From Bradyrhizobium sp. NP1 (GTDB lineage Bacteria > Pseudomonadota > Alphaproteobacteria > Rhizobiales > Xanthobacteraceae): a DNA stretch of 64,000 bases. This document shows positions 26,964-36,950 of the stretch, piece by piece. Where the stretch lies: the NCBI RefSeq assembly GCF_030378205.1, contig NZ_CP127385.1, positions 868,001 to 932,000 on the forward strand, written 5' to 3'. The position numbers and the translations under genes are program-made. The notes below the pieces were generated by a model, which worked only from the letters and a program-made list of their open reading frames with translations, had not been told where the DNA came from and did not search any database. How positions within the stretch are numbered: position 1 is the first letter of the stretch; every line of letters begins with the position of its first letter.

Positions 26964-27551
26964 TCAGTCCTGTGGCTCGCCCGCGCCTTCACGGACCGAG
27001 GTGACCTCGCCGTCGGCGGTGCGGCGTGTCAGGGTGTCGAGCGCCTCCTCGCACCACTCCACCACGGCGCGCTCGTGGCGCAAGCCCAGGTGCAGCGCGA
27101 GCAGCTTGCCGGTGTCGTCGAGCGAGACGGCCCCTTGCGGAAAGCGCTTCGTCAGCACCCGCTCATAGCGGGCGAGGCGGTCGCGGTGATGTTCCAGCCG
27201 CGCCATCAGGTCGGCGCGCATTGGCTCGATGTCGACGGCCTCGAGCGCGCACAGCCGCACCAGCATGTCGTCCTTGATCGAGGGCGGTGTCGAGGGCCGC
27301 GCAGCCCAGTGCCGCAGCGCCGCCCGGCCTTCGGCGGTCAGCCTGTAGACCAGCTTGTTGGGCTTGCCCGACTGCACCACTTCGCGCGCCTGGACATGGC
27401 CGCGGTCGCGCAGCCGGGTCAGCTCGCGGTAGATCTGCTGGTGGTCGGCCTTCCAGAAGAAGCCGATCGAGGAATCGAAGGTCTTGGCGAGCTCGTAGCC
27501 CGTCATCGGCCGTTCGGTCAGGCAGACCAGGATCGCGTCGCCAAGCGCCAC
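26964..27551 (-). CDS. PadR family transcriptional regulator
   Basis: A 195-residue regulator. The N-terminal PadR winged helix is clear: LGDAILVCLTERPMTGYELA, then DHQQIYRELTRLRDRGHV (recognition helix and wing) and YRLTAEGRAALRHW near residue 80. The C-terminal half is a helical dimerisation/effector region (PF10400-like: MRADLMARLEHHRDRLARYE). It is divergent from the NTF2-like gene at 27767, and symmetric TATGCATA sites lie between the two, so self-regulation and control of that neighbour are likely. Confidence 0.93.
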   Translation of the reverse strand: MALGDAILVCLTERPMTGYELAKTFDSSIGFFWKADHQQIYRELTRLRDRGHVQAREVVQSGKPNKLVYRLTAEGRAALRHWAARPSTPPSIKDDMLVRLCALEAVDIEPMRADLMARLEHHRDRLARYERVLTKRFPQGAVSLDDTGKLLALHLGLRHERAVVEWCEEALDTLTRRTADGEVTSVREGAGEPQD

Positions 27552-27590
27552 GCCAAACCCTCCCGCGTCAGGCCATTTGCAGCATCGTGC

Positions 27591-27631
27591 TTGACTTTAT
27601 GCATAGAGTTGCATATGCGTCAATATGCATA
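27591..27631 (+). promoter_or_regulatory. Promoter with paired TATGCATA operator sites
   Basis: TTGACT (27591-27596) and TATGCG (27614-27619) are 17 bases apart and fit a vegetative promoter reading toward the NTF2-like gene. TATGCATA occurs at 27598-27605 and again at 27624-27631, with a palindromic GCATATGC (27611-27618) between them. The repeats overlap the promoter, so a PadR dimer bound there would block it. The assignment to PadR rests on position. Confidence 0.65.
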
Positions 27632-27766
27632 CGGCGGAACGAAGCAGGCGAAGCCGCCCGCTTGCGCCAGCGCAATGAGGCTCGCGCCTCAGCCTGTCAC
27701 CGTGGCGCAGCCGCAAACAGGCGCAACAGTGCCGCGAACGGGCGCAACAACAAAGGAGCGTGTGCG

Positions 27767-28153
27767 ATGACGATGCGCGGGCTCGACGGATGGTACGCCT
27801 ACATGAAGTCGCACGACAGTGCGGCCCTGGCTGACCTGCTGCACCCGGATGCGGTGTTCGAAAGCCCCGTCGTGCACACGCCGCAAGCCGGCCGCCCCAT
27901 CACCCTCAAATATCTGACGAGCGCGGCCAAGGTGCTGGGCGGTCCCGGCTTTTCCTATGTCGGCGAGTGGCGTAGCGACGAAGGCGCGGTGCTCGAATTC
28001 GTAACCGAGATCGACGGCATCAAGCTCAACGGCGTCGACATCATTCGCTTTGACGCTGACGGCCGCATCACGCATTTCAAGGTCATGGTGCGCCCGCTGA
28101 AGGCGATCAACCTGTTGCACCGGTTGATGGGCGAACAGCTGGCGAAGGGTTGA
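27767..28153 (+). CDS. NTF2-like (SnoaL-type) small protein
   Basis: A 128-residue protein with the cone-shaped NTF2-like fold signature: an N-terminal helix (LDGWYAYMKSHDSAALADLL), HPDAVFESPVVHTPQAG, then alternating strands ending FDADGRITHFKVMVRPLKAIN. Such proteins can be isomerases, hydrolases or binding proteins, and no catalytic residues can be assigned. AAAGGAG eight bases before the ATG fixes the start. It is divergent from PadR and probably repressed by it. PadR partners often respond to aromatic or toxic compounds, but nothing here identifies the compound. Confidence 0.82.
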   Translation: MTMRGLDGWYAYMKSHDSAALADLLHPDAVFESPVVHTPQAGRPITLKYLTSAAKVLGGPGFSYVGEWRSDEGAVLEFVTEIDGIKLNGVDIIRFDADGRITHFKVMVRPLKAINLLHRLMGEQLAKG

Positions 28154-28201
28154 GCGTTCTTGTCACAGCCTGTTGATGGGTGTCTCGCCTGTCGAAGAAG
28201 G

Positions 28202-28279
28202 CTAGTGTGGTGGTTCGGAAGTTCTCTTCATTTGTGCCGCTCGTTCACCAAGAGAACTTCCGAACCGAAACCACACTAG
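28202..28279. repeat. CTAG-type palindromic element D
   Basis: A nearly perfect stem: CTAGTGTGGTGGTTCGGAAG and onward pairs with ...CTTCCGAACCGAAACCACACTAG, with a loop of about 20 bases. It is followed 13 bases later by element E. Confidence 0.9.
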
Positions 28280-28292
28280 AATTGTATGTTTG

Positions 28293-28370
28293 CTAGTGTC
28301 CTTTTCGGACCCGAAGTTCGCAAAAGAAGCCCGCCGCGAAATGATGCGAACTTCGAGTCCGGGACACTAG
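28293..28370. repeat. CTAG-type palindromic element E
   Basis: The arms are CTAGTGTCCTTTTCGGACCC...GAAGTTCGC and GCGAACTTCGAGTCCGGGACACTAG. The core AAGTTC/GAACTT is shared with elements A, D and F. It lies 65 bases upstream of the acyl-CoA dehydrogenase start. Confidence 0.9.
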
Positions 28371-28434
28371 ACTTGATCGAAAATTGAAGATTGTGCCGCA
28401 GGATGTCCGCCTGCAGGCAAGCCGGGAGAACGAC

Positions 28435-30225
28435 ATGCCGATCTACAAAGCCCCAGTCGAAGACGTCAATTTCCTGCTCAACGACGTCTTCCAGATCGAC
28501 CGCTACGACAACCTTCCCGGCTTCTCGGATGCTTCCGCCGACGTGCGCGAGGCGATCCTGGGCGAGGCCGCCAAGCTCGCCGAGGAGGTGTTGCAGCCGC
28601 TCAACCGGACCGGCGATCTCGAAGGCTGCGTGCGCCGCGACGACGGCAGCGTCACCACGCCGAAGGGTTTCAAGGAAGCGTTCAGGCAGGTCGCCGAAGG
28701 CGGCTGGCTCGGCCTGTCGGCGCCGACGGAATTCGGCGGGCAGGGGCTTCCGGTGACGCTCTCGCAGGCGGTCAACGAATTCCAGATCTCCGCCAACATG
28801 GCGTTCTCGATGTATGGCGGGCTCACCATGGGCGCGACCGCGGCGCTTCTGGTGCACGGCACGCCGGAGCAGAAGAAGACCTATGTGCCGAAGATGGTGG
28901 CCGGCGAATGGACCGGCACCATGAACCTCACCGAACCGCAATGCGGCACCGATCTCGGCCTCTTGCGCACCAAGGCGGTGCGGCAGGCGGACGGCAGCTT
29001 CAGGATCACCGGCACCAAGATCTTCATCTCCGCCGGCGAGCACGACATGGCGGACAACATCATCCATCTGGTGCTCGCGCGCATCGAGGGCGCGCCTGGC
29101 GGCATCAAGGGCGTGTCGCTGTTCGTGGTGCCGAAATTCCTGGTCAAGCCGGACGGATCGGTCGGCGCCCGCAACGGCGTCACCTGCGGGTCGATCGAGC
29201 ACAAGATGGGCATTCACGGCAATTCCACCTGCGTGATGAACTACGACAACGCCACCGGCTGGCTGATCGGCGAAGAGAACAAGGGCATGCAGGGCATGTT
29301 CGTGATGATGAACGAGGCCCGGCTCGGGGTGGCCGTGCAGGGCCTCGCGCAGTCCGAGGTCGCCTATCAGAACGCCGCGGCCTATGCGCGCGAGCGCCAG
29401 CAGGGCCGTGCGCTGACCGGCGCCAAGGCGCCCGACAAGCCGGCCGATCCGATCATCGTGCATCCGGACATCCGCCGCACGCTGCTCTCGATCCGCGCCT
29501 TCAACGAGGCCGCGCGCGCCTTCGTGATCTGGACCGCGCTCAAGAGCGACGTCGCCCACCGCTCCGGCGATGCCAAGGACCGCCTGGCCGCCGACGATCA
29601 CATGGGGCTGATGACGCCGATCCTCAAAGGCTTCCTCACCGACACCGGCTTCGCCAACGCGGTGCAGGCACAGCAGGTCTATGGCGGCCACGGCTACATC
29701 GCCGAGCAGGGCATGGAGCAGTTCGTGCGCGATGCGCGCATCGCCATGATCTATGAGGGCGCCAACGGCATCCAGGCGCTCGACCTGGTCGGCCGCAAGC
29801 TGCCGCGCGACGGCGGGCGGGCCATCATGGCGTTCTTCGGCGAGGTGATGGCTTTCGCCAAGGAACACGGCAGCGACGAAGCCATGAAGCCCTATGTCGG
29901 CCCGCTCTCCGCCGCGCTCGGCCATCTGCAGCAGGCGACCACCTGGCTGATGCAGAATGCGCTGACCAAGCCCGACAATGCGGGCGCGGCCGCCACCGAC
30001 TACCTGCACCTGTTCGGCTTCGTGACGCTGGGCTATATGTGGGCGCAAATGGCCAAGGTCGCGCTCGACAAGATTGCGTCCACCGGCGCCACGCCCTATC
30101 TGTCGACCAAGCTGGTGACCGGCCGCTTCTTCATGGAGCGGATGTTGCCGGAGACTGCACTTCGCCTCGCGCGCGTCCAGAGCGGATGCGCCACCACCAT
30201 GGAACTTGCGGCGGACGCGTTCTGA
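28435..30225 (+). CDS. Acyl-CoA dehydrogenase, long (about 600-residue) form
   Basis: A 596-residue FAD enzyme that introduces the 2,3 double bond in acyl-CoA, the first step of beta-oxidation. Visible features are an extended N-terminal domain ([20 protein letters not shown] at the start), [13 protein letters not shown] and [12 protein letters not shown] (substrate and FAD loop), and [38 protein letters not shown] carries the expected catalytic glutamate. A C-terminal helical extension is typical of this bacterial subgroup. The ATG at 28435, after CGGGAGAA, is preferred over 28384. It heads a row with a thiolase and a hydratase/dehydrogenase. Confidence 0.94.
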   Translation: MPIYKAPVEDVNFLLNDVFQIDRYDNLPGFSDASADVREAILGEAAKLAEEVLQPLNRTGDLEGCVRRDDGSVTTPKGFKEAFRQVAEGGWLGLSAPTEFGGQGLPVTLSQAVNEFQISANMAFSMYGGLTMGATAALLVHGTPEQKKTYVPKMVAGEWTGTMNLTEPQCGTDLGLLRTKAVRQADGSFRITGTKIFISAGEHDMADNIIHLVLARIEGAPGGIKGVSLFVVPKFLVKPDGSVGARNGVTCGSIEHKMGIHGNSTCVMNYDNATGWLIGEENKGMQGMFVMMNEARLGVAVQGLAQSEVAYQNAAAYARERQQGRALTGAKAPDKPADPIIVHPDIRRTLLSIRAFNEAARAFVIWTALKSDVAHRSGDAKDRLAADDHMGLMTPILKGFLTDTGFANAVQAQQVYGGHGYIAEQGMEQFVRDARIAMIYEGANGIQALDLVGRKLPRDGGRAIMAFFGEVMAFAKEHGSDEAMKPYVGPLSAALGHLQQATTWLMQNALTKPDNAGAAATDYLHLFGFVTLGYMWAQMAKVALDKIASTGATPYLSTKLVTGRFFMERMLPETALRLARVQSGCATTMELAADAF

Positions 30226-30264
30226 AGTAGGCTGCTTCCCCCGCTTTGCGCGATGCGCTATTAG

Positions 30265-30278
30265 ATGATGATCATCAT
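30265..30278. promoter_or_regulatory. Perfect 14-bp palindrome upstream of the thiolase
   Basis: ATGATGATCATCAT is its own complement. It sits in the 67-base gap between the dehydrogenase and the thiolase, just before the AGGAGG ribosome site. It could be an operator for a fatty-acid regulator or a translational feature. Nothing in the window names the factor. Confidence 0.4.
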
Positions 30279-30292
30279 TTCAGGAGGGCGTC

Positions 30293-31501
<1,209 letters not shown>

Positions 31502-31506
31502 GCGTC

Positions 31507-31621
31507 GTAGGGTGGGTTAGCCGACTACGTCCACCGTGGCTCAACGAGCGAAGGCGGAAGGCGTAACCCACCATGGTCCGGCGAAAGAAGTGGTGGGTTA
31601 CGCTTCGCTAACCCACCCTAC
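31507..31621. repeat. Intergenic nested palindrome ending in GTAGGGTGGGTTAG
   Basis: The outer arms GTAGGGTGGGTTAG (31507-31520) and CTAACCCACCCTAC (31608-31621) pair perfectly. An inner GTAACCCACCA/TGGTGGGTTAC pair makes the same nested layout as the copies at 529 and 46571, with GGTTAG replacing GGCAAAG. It lies between the thiolase and FadB-like genes, and whether it stops transcription is unclear. Confidence 0.85.
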
Positions 31622-31675
31622 GAAATCCAGACAACCGCGGCGCCGATCCGGCAGCCGGCATCGAGGGAGCACCAC

Positions 31676-33892
31676 ATGGCCTTCAAGAATTTCAAAGTCG
31701 AAACCGATGCCGACGGCATCGCGCTCGTCACCTGGGATATTCCCGGCCGTTCGATGAACGTGCTGGACGAGACCTCGATCAGCGAGATCGAGGCGATCAT
31801 CAAGCAGACCTCCGCTGACGCCAATGTGAAGGGCGTGGTCATCACCTCCAGCAAGGAGGCGTTCTGCGCCGGCGCCGACCTCTCGATGATGGAGGGATAC
31901 AGCCGCTCCTATGCGCAGCTCCTGAAGGACAAGGGCGAGGTCGCCGCCAACCAGGCGCTGTTCGAGCAGAGCCGGCGCTTCTCGCTGGCGTTCCGTGCCA
32001 TCGAGACCTCGGGCAAGCCGTGGGTCGCCGCCATCAACGGGCTCGCGGTCGGCGGCGGTTTCGAGATCACGCTGTCGTGCCACTACCGCGTCGCTGCCGA
32101 TAACCCGAAGACGCGCCTCGGCCTGCCCGAGATCAAGGTCGGCCTGTTCCCGGGCGCCGGCGGCACCCAGCGCGTGCCGCGCATCGTGCCGCCGCAGGAT
32201 GCGATGCAGATCCTGCTCAAGGGCGATGCGATGACGCTCGATCGCGCCAAGGCGCTGAAGCTGGTCGACGCCGTGGTGCCGGCAGCCGACCTGATCAAGG
32301 CCGCCAAGGACTGGATCAAGGGCGGCGGCAAGGCCGTCGCGCCCTGGGACGAGAAGGGCTTCAAGCTGCCGGGCGGCCCGGTCTACTCCAAGGCCGGCAT
32401 GATGATGTTCCCGGCGGGCAATGCGATCTATCGCCGCGAGACCTACGACAATTATCCGGCGGCGCGTGCCGTCATGAGCTGCGTCTATGAGGGCCTGCAA
32501 TTGCCCATGGATGCGGCGCTGCGGGTGGAATCGCGCTACTTCAGCGAGGTGCTGCGCTCCAACGAGGCGGCGGCGATGATCCGCTCGCTGTTCCTGTCGA
32601 TGCAGGAATTGAACAAGGGCGCACGGCGCCCGCAAAACGTGCCGCCGACCAAGGTGAAGAAGCTCGCCGTGATCGGCGCCGGGTTCATGGGCGCGAGCAT
32701 CGGCTACGTTTCGGCGCGCGCCGGCATCGAGGTGGTGCTGATCGACCGCGACCAGCCGAGCGCCGACAAGGGCAAGGCGCATGCGCAAAGCGTGATCGAC
32801 GACCTCATCAAGAAGGGGCGCGCCAAGGAAAGCGACCGCGACACGATTATGGGCCGCATCAGCGCGACCGCCGATTACAACGCGCTGAAGGACTGCGACC
32901 TGATCATCGAGGCCGTGTTCGAAGACCGCAAGGTGAAGTCCGAGACCTTCGCCAAGGCCCAGCCGCTCCTGAAGGACGGCGCGATCTTCGCCTCCAACAC
33001 CTCGACGCTGCCGATCAATTCGCTTGCCGAGGAGTTCAAGGACCAGGCCAAGTTCATCGGCATCCACTTCTTCTCGCCGGTCGAGAAGATGATGCTGGTC
33101 GAGATCATCCTCGGCAAGAACACCGGCGACGTCGCGCTCGCCACCGCGCTCGACTATGTCCGCACCATCGGCAAGACGCCGATTGTCGTGAACGATTCCC
33201 GCGGCTTCTTCGCCAACCGCTGCGTGCTGCGCTTCACCGCGGAAGGCCTGGAGATGCTGATGGAAGGCGTGCCGCCGGCGATGATCGAGAACGCCGCCAA
33301 GATGGCCGGCATGCCGGTCGGTCCGCTGTCGCTGTCGGATGAAGTGGCGCTCGACCTCGTGCTCAAGATCATGAAGGCGACCGAGGCCGATCTCGGGGCG
33401 AATGCCATCGACCAGGCGCAGAAGAAGCTGCTGGTCGAGATGGTCGAGAAGCAGGGCCGCTTCGGCCGCAAGAACGGCAAGGGCTTTTACGACTACCCGG
33501 AGAAGGGCAAGGGCCAGAAGAGCCTGTGGGCCGGCCTCGCCGCGCTGCAGCCCAAGCATCTCGACCCCGATACGCTCGATGTCGAGGAATTGAAGCAGCG
33601 CTTCCTGGCGGTGCAGGCGGTGGAAGCCGCGCGCACGGTCGAGGACCATGTCATCACCGACATGCGCGAGGCCGATGTCGGCTCGATCCTGGGGTTCGGC
33701 TTCGCGCCGTTCACCGGCGGCACGCTGTCCTATATCGATTTCATGGGCACGAAGAAGTTCGTCGAGCTGTGCCGCAAGCTCGAGTCCAAATACGGCTCGC
33801 GCTTCGCTCCGCCCAAGCTGCTCCTCGATTTGGCGGCCAAGGGCGAAACCTTCTATGGCCGCTTCCCGCCGAAGAAGCAGGCCGCGGCTTGA
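31676..33892 (+). CDS. Enoyl-CoA hydratase/3-hydroxyacyl-CoA dehydrogenase fusion (FadB/FadJ type)
   Basis: A 738-residue two-domain enzyme. Residues about 1-200 are crotonase fold (SSKEAFCAGADLSMMEG and INGLAVGGGFEI for the oxyanion hole; LGLPEIKVGLFPGAGGTQRV for the catalytic glutamates). From about 325 is an NAD-binding dehydrogenase (VIGAGFMGASIGYVSARAG), with ASNTSTLPI and GIHFFSPVEKM holding the catalytic serine and histidine. A helical C-terminal domain follows. It carries out the hydration and oxidation steps of beta-oxidation and should form a complex with the upstream thiolase. The length is normal for FadB/FadJ, which cannot be told apart here. Confidence 0.95.
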   Translation: MAFKNFKVETDADGIALVTWDIPGRSMNVLDETSISEIEAIIKQTSADANVKGVVITSSKEAFCAGADLSMMEGYSRSYAQLLKDKGEVAANQALFEQSRRFSLAFRAIETSGKPWVAAINGLAVGGGFEITLSCHYRVAADNPKTRLGLPEIKVGLFPGAGGTQRVPRIVPPQDAMQILLKGDAMTLDRAKALKLVDAVVPAADLIKAAKDWIKGGGKAVAPWDEKGFKLPGGPVYSKAGMMMFPAGNAIYRRETYDNYPAARAVMSCVYEGLQLPMDAALRVESRYFSEVLRSNEAAAMIRSLFLSMQELNKGARRPQNVPPTKVKKLAVIGAGFMGASIGYVSARAGIEVVLIDRDQPSADKGKAHAQSVIDDLIKKGRAKESDRDTIMGRISATADYNALKDCDLIIEAVFEDRKVKSETFAKAQPLLKDGAIFASNTSTLPINSLAEEFKDQAKFIGIHFFSPVEKMMLVEIILGKNTGDVALATALDYVRTIGKTPIVVNDSRGFFANRCVLRFTAEGLEMLMEGVPPAMIENAAKMAGMPVGPLSLSDEVALDLVLKIMKATEADLGANAIDQAQKKLLVEMVEKQGRFGRKNGKGFYDYPEKGKGQKSLWAGLAALQPKHLDPDTLDVEELKQRFLAVQAVEAARTVEDHVITDMREADVGSILGFGFAPFTGGTLSYIDFMGTKKFVELCRKLESKYGSRFAPPKLLLDLAAKGETFYGRFPPKKQAAA

Positions 33893-33902
33893 TCCTTTGT
33901 TC

Positions 33903-34003
33903 TCCCTCCCCCTGAAAGGGGGAGGGTTGGGGAGGGGGTCATGTGGTCCCCTCCCGCTTTGCTCGTGCCGAGCAAAGCGACCTCCCCTTTTCAAGGGGAG
34001 GTT
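33903..34003. repeat. Palindromic repeat with TCCCCCTGAAAGGGGGA end
   Basis: The left end (33907-33923) is identical to the terminal repeat of the element inside the helicase gene. The right end CCTCCCCTTTTCAAGGGGAGG (33981-34001) is a diverged complement. An inner GCTTTGCTCG/CGAGCAAAGC hairpin lies between. Found between convergent genes, it may also terminate both. Confidence 0.8.
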
Positions 34004-34013
34004 GGAGCGGTCA

Positions 34014-34628
34014 TTACGCCGCCTTCTGTGCTTCCTTGGCGACCGCTTCCTGCACCTTGGGCCGCGCCGCGACGCGGGCCTTGTAGGCCATCAGGTTGGG
34101 AAACCCTGACAGGTCCATCTTGTGGCCGTCGGCCCAGCGAAGCATCGTGTAGAGATAACCGTCGGCGACCGTGAACTGCTTGCCCATCAGGTAGTCGCGT
34201 CCGGCAAGCTGACTGTCGATATATTTGAACTTGCCCATCAACCGGTCCCGGAAGAAGGTCTTCGCCTCGTCCGGGATCGCCGGCTGGAACAGCGGGCTGA
34301 AATTCTTGTGCAGCTCGGTGGTGATGAAATTGAGCCATTCCTGCAGCTTGTAGCGCTCGACCGTGTCGCGGGCGGGTGCGAGATTCTTGGTGGCGGCGGC
34401 CCTGTCGGCGATCATCTGCACGATGACGGGGCCCTCGGTGACGACCTCGCCGCTGTCCAGGCCGAGGGCGGGCACCTGGCCCTTCGGATTGATCTTCAGG
34501 TAGTCGTCGCCGTTTTCCAGCTTCTTGGCGCGGACGTCGACCTTGACGAGCTCATAGGGCAGGCCGGCTTCCAGCAGCGCGATATGGGGCGACAGCGAGC
34601 AGGCGCCGGGGGAGTAATACAGCTTCAT
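34014..34628 (-). CDS. Glutathione S-transferase, beta-like
   Basis: A 204-residue cytoplasmic enzyme that conjugates or reduces substrates with glutathione. The N-terminal thioredoxin-like domain starts MKLYYSPGACSLSPHIALLE, where a tyrosine, serine and the beta-class cysteine (Cys10) line the glutathione site. NPKGQVPALGLD and the cis-proline follow, and an all-helical C-terminal domain has FTVADGYLYTMLRW. It is divergent from a MarR regulator, with a 14-bp inverted repeat between them, and gshA (glutathione synthesis) is two genes away. It is likely induced by an electrophile or oxidant. Confidence 0.92.
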   Translation of the reverse strand: MKLYYSPGACSLSPHIALLEAGLPYELVKVDVRAKKLENGDDYLKINPKGQVPALGLDSGEVVTEGPVIVQMIADRAAATKNLAPARDTVERYKLQEWLNFITTELHKNFSPLFQPAIPDEAKTFFRDRLMGKFKYIDSQLAGRDYLMGKQFTVADGYLYTMLRWADGHKMDLSGFPNLMAYKARVAARPKVQEAVAKEAQKAA

Positions 34629-34673
34629 GGGATTTCCTCCTTGAGGTCATTGGGCTGGGGCCGCGGGATGACT

Positions 34674-34717
34674 AAATGCACCTGCATGGAATAGTCAAGA
34701 TTGATGCAGATGCATTT
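34674..34717. promoter_or_regulatory. Inverted-repeat operator between GST and MarR genes
   Basis: AAATGCACCTGCAT (34674-34687) and ATGCAGATGCATTT (34704-34717) are complements with one mismatch, 16 bases apart. A TTGATG/TATTGC pair with 17-base spacing (34701-34706 and 34724-34729) overlaps the right arm and could be the marR promoter. The layout suits MarR repression of both genes. Confidence 0.6.
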
Positions 34718-34773
34718 ATTGCGTATTGCGGTACACTGTATGGTGAAAGCACGGACCTCGCACGGGCCCCATC

Positions 34774-35262
34774 ATGAAGCGTAGACCATCGACCGAGGCG
34801 ACCGCCGCCTGGATCCGCCTGATGCGGGTGCAGAGCCGCGTGCTGGACGCCGTCGAGCAGGATTTGAAGAAGGCCGGCTTCCCGCCGCTTGCCTGGTATG
34901 ACGCGCTGCTCGAATTGTCGCGGGCGCCGGCGGGCGAATTGCGGCCGGTCGAACTGGAGCGGCAGATGCTGATCCCGCAATACTCGACCTCGCGGCTGAT
35001 CGACCGCCTGGTCGACGAGGGGCTGGCGGCGCGCCGCGAATGCAAGATCGACAAGCGTGGCCAGTTCGTCGAGATCACGGAAGCCGGGCGCGAGCTGCAG
35101 AAGCGGATGTGGGGCGCCTATTCGGCGGCGATCGAACGACACGTCGGATCGAAACTGTCCGACATCGACGCCGCCAGACTGTGCAGCCTGCTCGATCGTC
35201 TCGGCTGCTCCTGCGGCGAGCTGCAGCCGCAGGCGGCAGCCGAGGGCGCCGCCGCCCGATGA
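34774..35262 (+). CDS. MarR family transcriptional regulator
   Basis: A 162-residue winged helix-turn-helix regulator: RVLDAVEQDLKKAGFPPLAW (dimer helix), ELRPVELERQMLIPQYSTSR (HTH at about 53-72), RLVDEGLAARRECKIDKRGQ (wing) and VEITEAGRELQKRMW. The C-terminal CSCGELQPQ tail includes Cys147 and Cys149 beside LLDRLG. These might sense oxidants or electrophiles, which would fit the divergent glutathione transferase, but this is inference. An inverted repeat lies in the shared promoter region. Confidence 0.92.
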   Translation: MKRRPSTEATAAWIRLMRVQSRVLDAVEQDLKKAGFPPLAWYDALLELSRAPAGELRPVELERQMLIPQYSTSRLIDRLVDEGLAARRECKIDKRGQFVEITEAGRELQKRMWGAYSAAIERHVGSKLSDIDAARLCSLLDRLGCSCGELQPQAAAEGAAAR

Positions 35263-35361
35263 GCCCGCTACTACTTCACCCCCAGTCCGCGCGCCGAGAG
35301 GCTCGCGGACAGTCCCTTCACCGCGCGCGATCGGTCGAAGCGCTCTTGATCCGGAACTGAC

Positions 35362-36732
35362 ATGGCGCGAGACCAGATCGACATGACGCCGCTGAAGTCG
35401 CGGGACGAGCTCGTCGCGTGGCTGGAGGCCGGCGTAAAACCTCCTTCCGAATTCCGCATCGGCACCGAGCACGAGAAGACGCCGTTCACGCTTCTCGAGC
35501 ACCGGCCGGTGCCCTATGAGGGCGCGCGTGGCATCGGCGCGCTGCTCGAGGGCATGCAGCTCCTGCTCGGCTGGGAGCCGATCATGGAGCGCGGCAACAT
35601 CATCGGCCTCTACGACGTCACCGGCGGCGGCGCGATCTCGCTCGAGCCCGGCGGGCAGTTCGAGCTGTCGGGCGCGCCGGTCGAGACCGTGCATCAGACG
35701 CAGGCCGAGCTGATGGCGCATCTGGCCCAGGTGCGCGAGATCGCGGGCCCGCTCGGCATCGGCTTCCTCGGGCTCGGCATGACGCCGTCGTGGTCGCGGG
35801 CGGAAATCCCCGTGATGCCGAAGGGCCGCTACAAGATCATGACCGACTACATGCCGAAGGTAGGCGCCTACGGCCTCGACATGATGTACCGGACCTGCAC
35901 GGTGCAGACCAATCTCGACTTCTCCTCCGAAGCCGACATGGTCAAGAAGCTGCGCGTCTCGCTGGCGCTGCAGCCGGCCGCGACCGCGCTGTTCGCCAAT
36001 TCGCCCTTCACGGAAGGTGCGCCCAATGGATTCCTGTCGTTTCGTTCCGAGATCTGGCGCGACACCGACAACGCGCGGGCCGGCATGCTGCCGTTCGCCT
36101 TCGAGGACGGCATGGGGTTCGAACGCTATGTCGACTACGCGCTCGACGTACCCATGTACTTCGTCAAGCGCGGCGATGCCTATATCGACGTGTCCGGCTC
36201 CTCGTTCCGCGCCTTTTTCGACGGCAAGAACGAAAAGCTGCCGGGCGAGCGTCCGACGCTGTCGGACTGGGCCAACCATCTCTCGACGATCTTTCCGGAG
36301 GTGCGGCTGAAGCGCTATCTGGAAATGCGTGGCGCCGACGGCGCACCCTGGGCGCGGCTTCCGGCGCTGCCGGCGTTCTGGGTCGGCCTCCTGTACGACA
36401 ACACCAGCCTCGATGCCGCCTGGGACCTCGTGCGGAATTGGACCGCGCAGGAGCGGCAGGCGCTGCGCGACGACGTGCCGCGGCTCGGCTTCAAGGCCAG
36501 GATCAGAGACCGCTACCTGTTCGAAATCGCCAAGGAATGCCTGGCGCTGTCCTATGCGGGCCTGCGCCGGCGCGGCAACATCGATCACGTCGGTCGCGAC
36601 GAGACGCGGTATCTCGAACCGCTCGAGCGCATCATCGATTGCGGCAAGACGCCGGCCGAGGAGCTGCTGGACAAATTCCATGGCCCTTGGGGCGGGTCGG
36701 TCGAGCCGGCCTATTCGGAATATGCTTTCTAA
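35362..36732 (+). CDS. gshA: Glutamate-cysteine ligase
   Basis: A 456-residue cytoplasmic enzyme that makes gamma-glutamylcysteine, the first and rate-limiting step of glutathione synthesis. It is the alphaproteobacterial/plant type: FRIGTEHEKTPF near residue 32 (glutamate and metal site), GGAISLEPGGQFELSGAP, YMPKVGAYGLDMMYRTCTVQ and NLDFSSEADM are hallmarks. The length fits the family. An ATG at 35362 starts MARDQIDMTPL. A clear rho-independent terminator follows. The GST at 34014 would use its end product. Confidence 0.95.
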   Translation: MARDQIDMTPLKSRDELVAWLEAGVKPPSEFRIGTEHEKTPFTLLEHRPVPYEGARGIGALLEGMQLLLGWEPIMERGNIIGLYDVTGGGAISLEPGGQFELSGAPVETVHQTQAELMAHLAQVREIAGPLGIGFLGLGMTPSWSRAEIPVMPKGRYKIMTDYMPKVGAYGLDMMYRTCTVQTNLDFSSEADMVKKLRVSLALQPAATALFANSPFTEGAPNGFLSFRSEIWRDTDNARAGMLPFAFEDGMGFERYVDYALDVPMYFVKRGDAYIDVSGSSFRAFFDGKNEKLPGERPTLSDWANHLSTIFPEVRLKRYLEMRGADGAPWARLPALPAFWVGLLYDNTSLDAAWDLVRNWTAQERQALRDDVPRLGFKARIRDRYLFEIAKECLALSYAGLRRRGNIDHVGRDETRYLEPLERIIDCGKTPAEELLDKFHGPWGGSVEPAYSEYAF

Positions 36733-36758
36733 AATGTAATGCAGCCGAAGGGTTGGGA

Positions 36759-36784
36759 CGGCGCCAATGGGCGCCGGCTTTTTT
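36759..36784 (+). terminator. Rho-independent terminator of gshA
   Basis: CGGCGCC and its complement are separated by AATG and followed by GC and six T. The hairpin begins 27 bases after the gshA stop. Confidence 0.85.
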
Positions 36785-36950
36785 GCGAAAAGATCACGCC
36801 GAATCAAAAGGCTGTGGCGCGGGCGATGGGTCGCAGGCGCGCCGCAGCCGCGATGGCTGGCCGTTCATCCGCCGTACAGGTTCATGGCGATCAAATGACG
36901 GTCCAAAAAAGTGCGGCGTATCCAAAGAGTTGGAAGCGAAAGCGGTCTTG

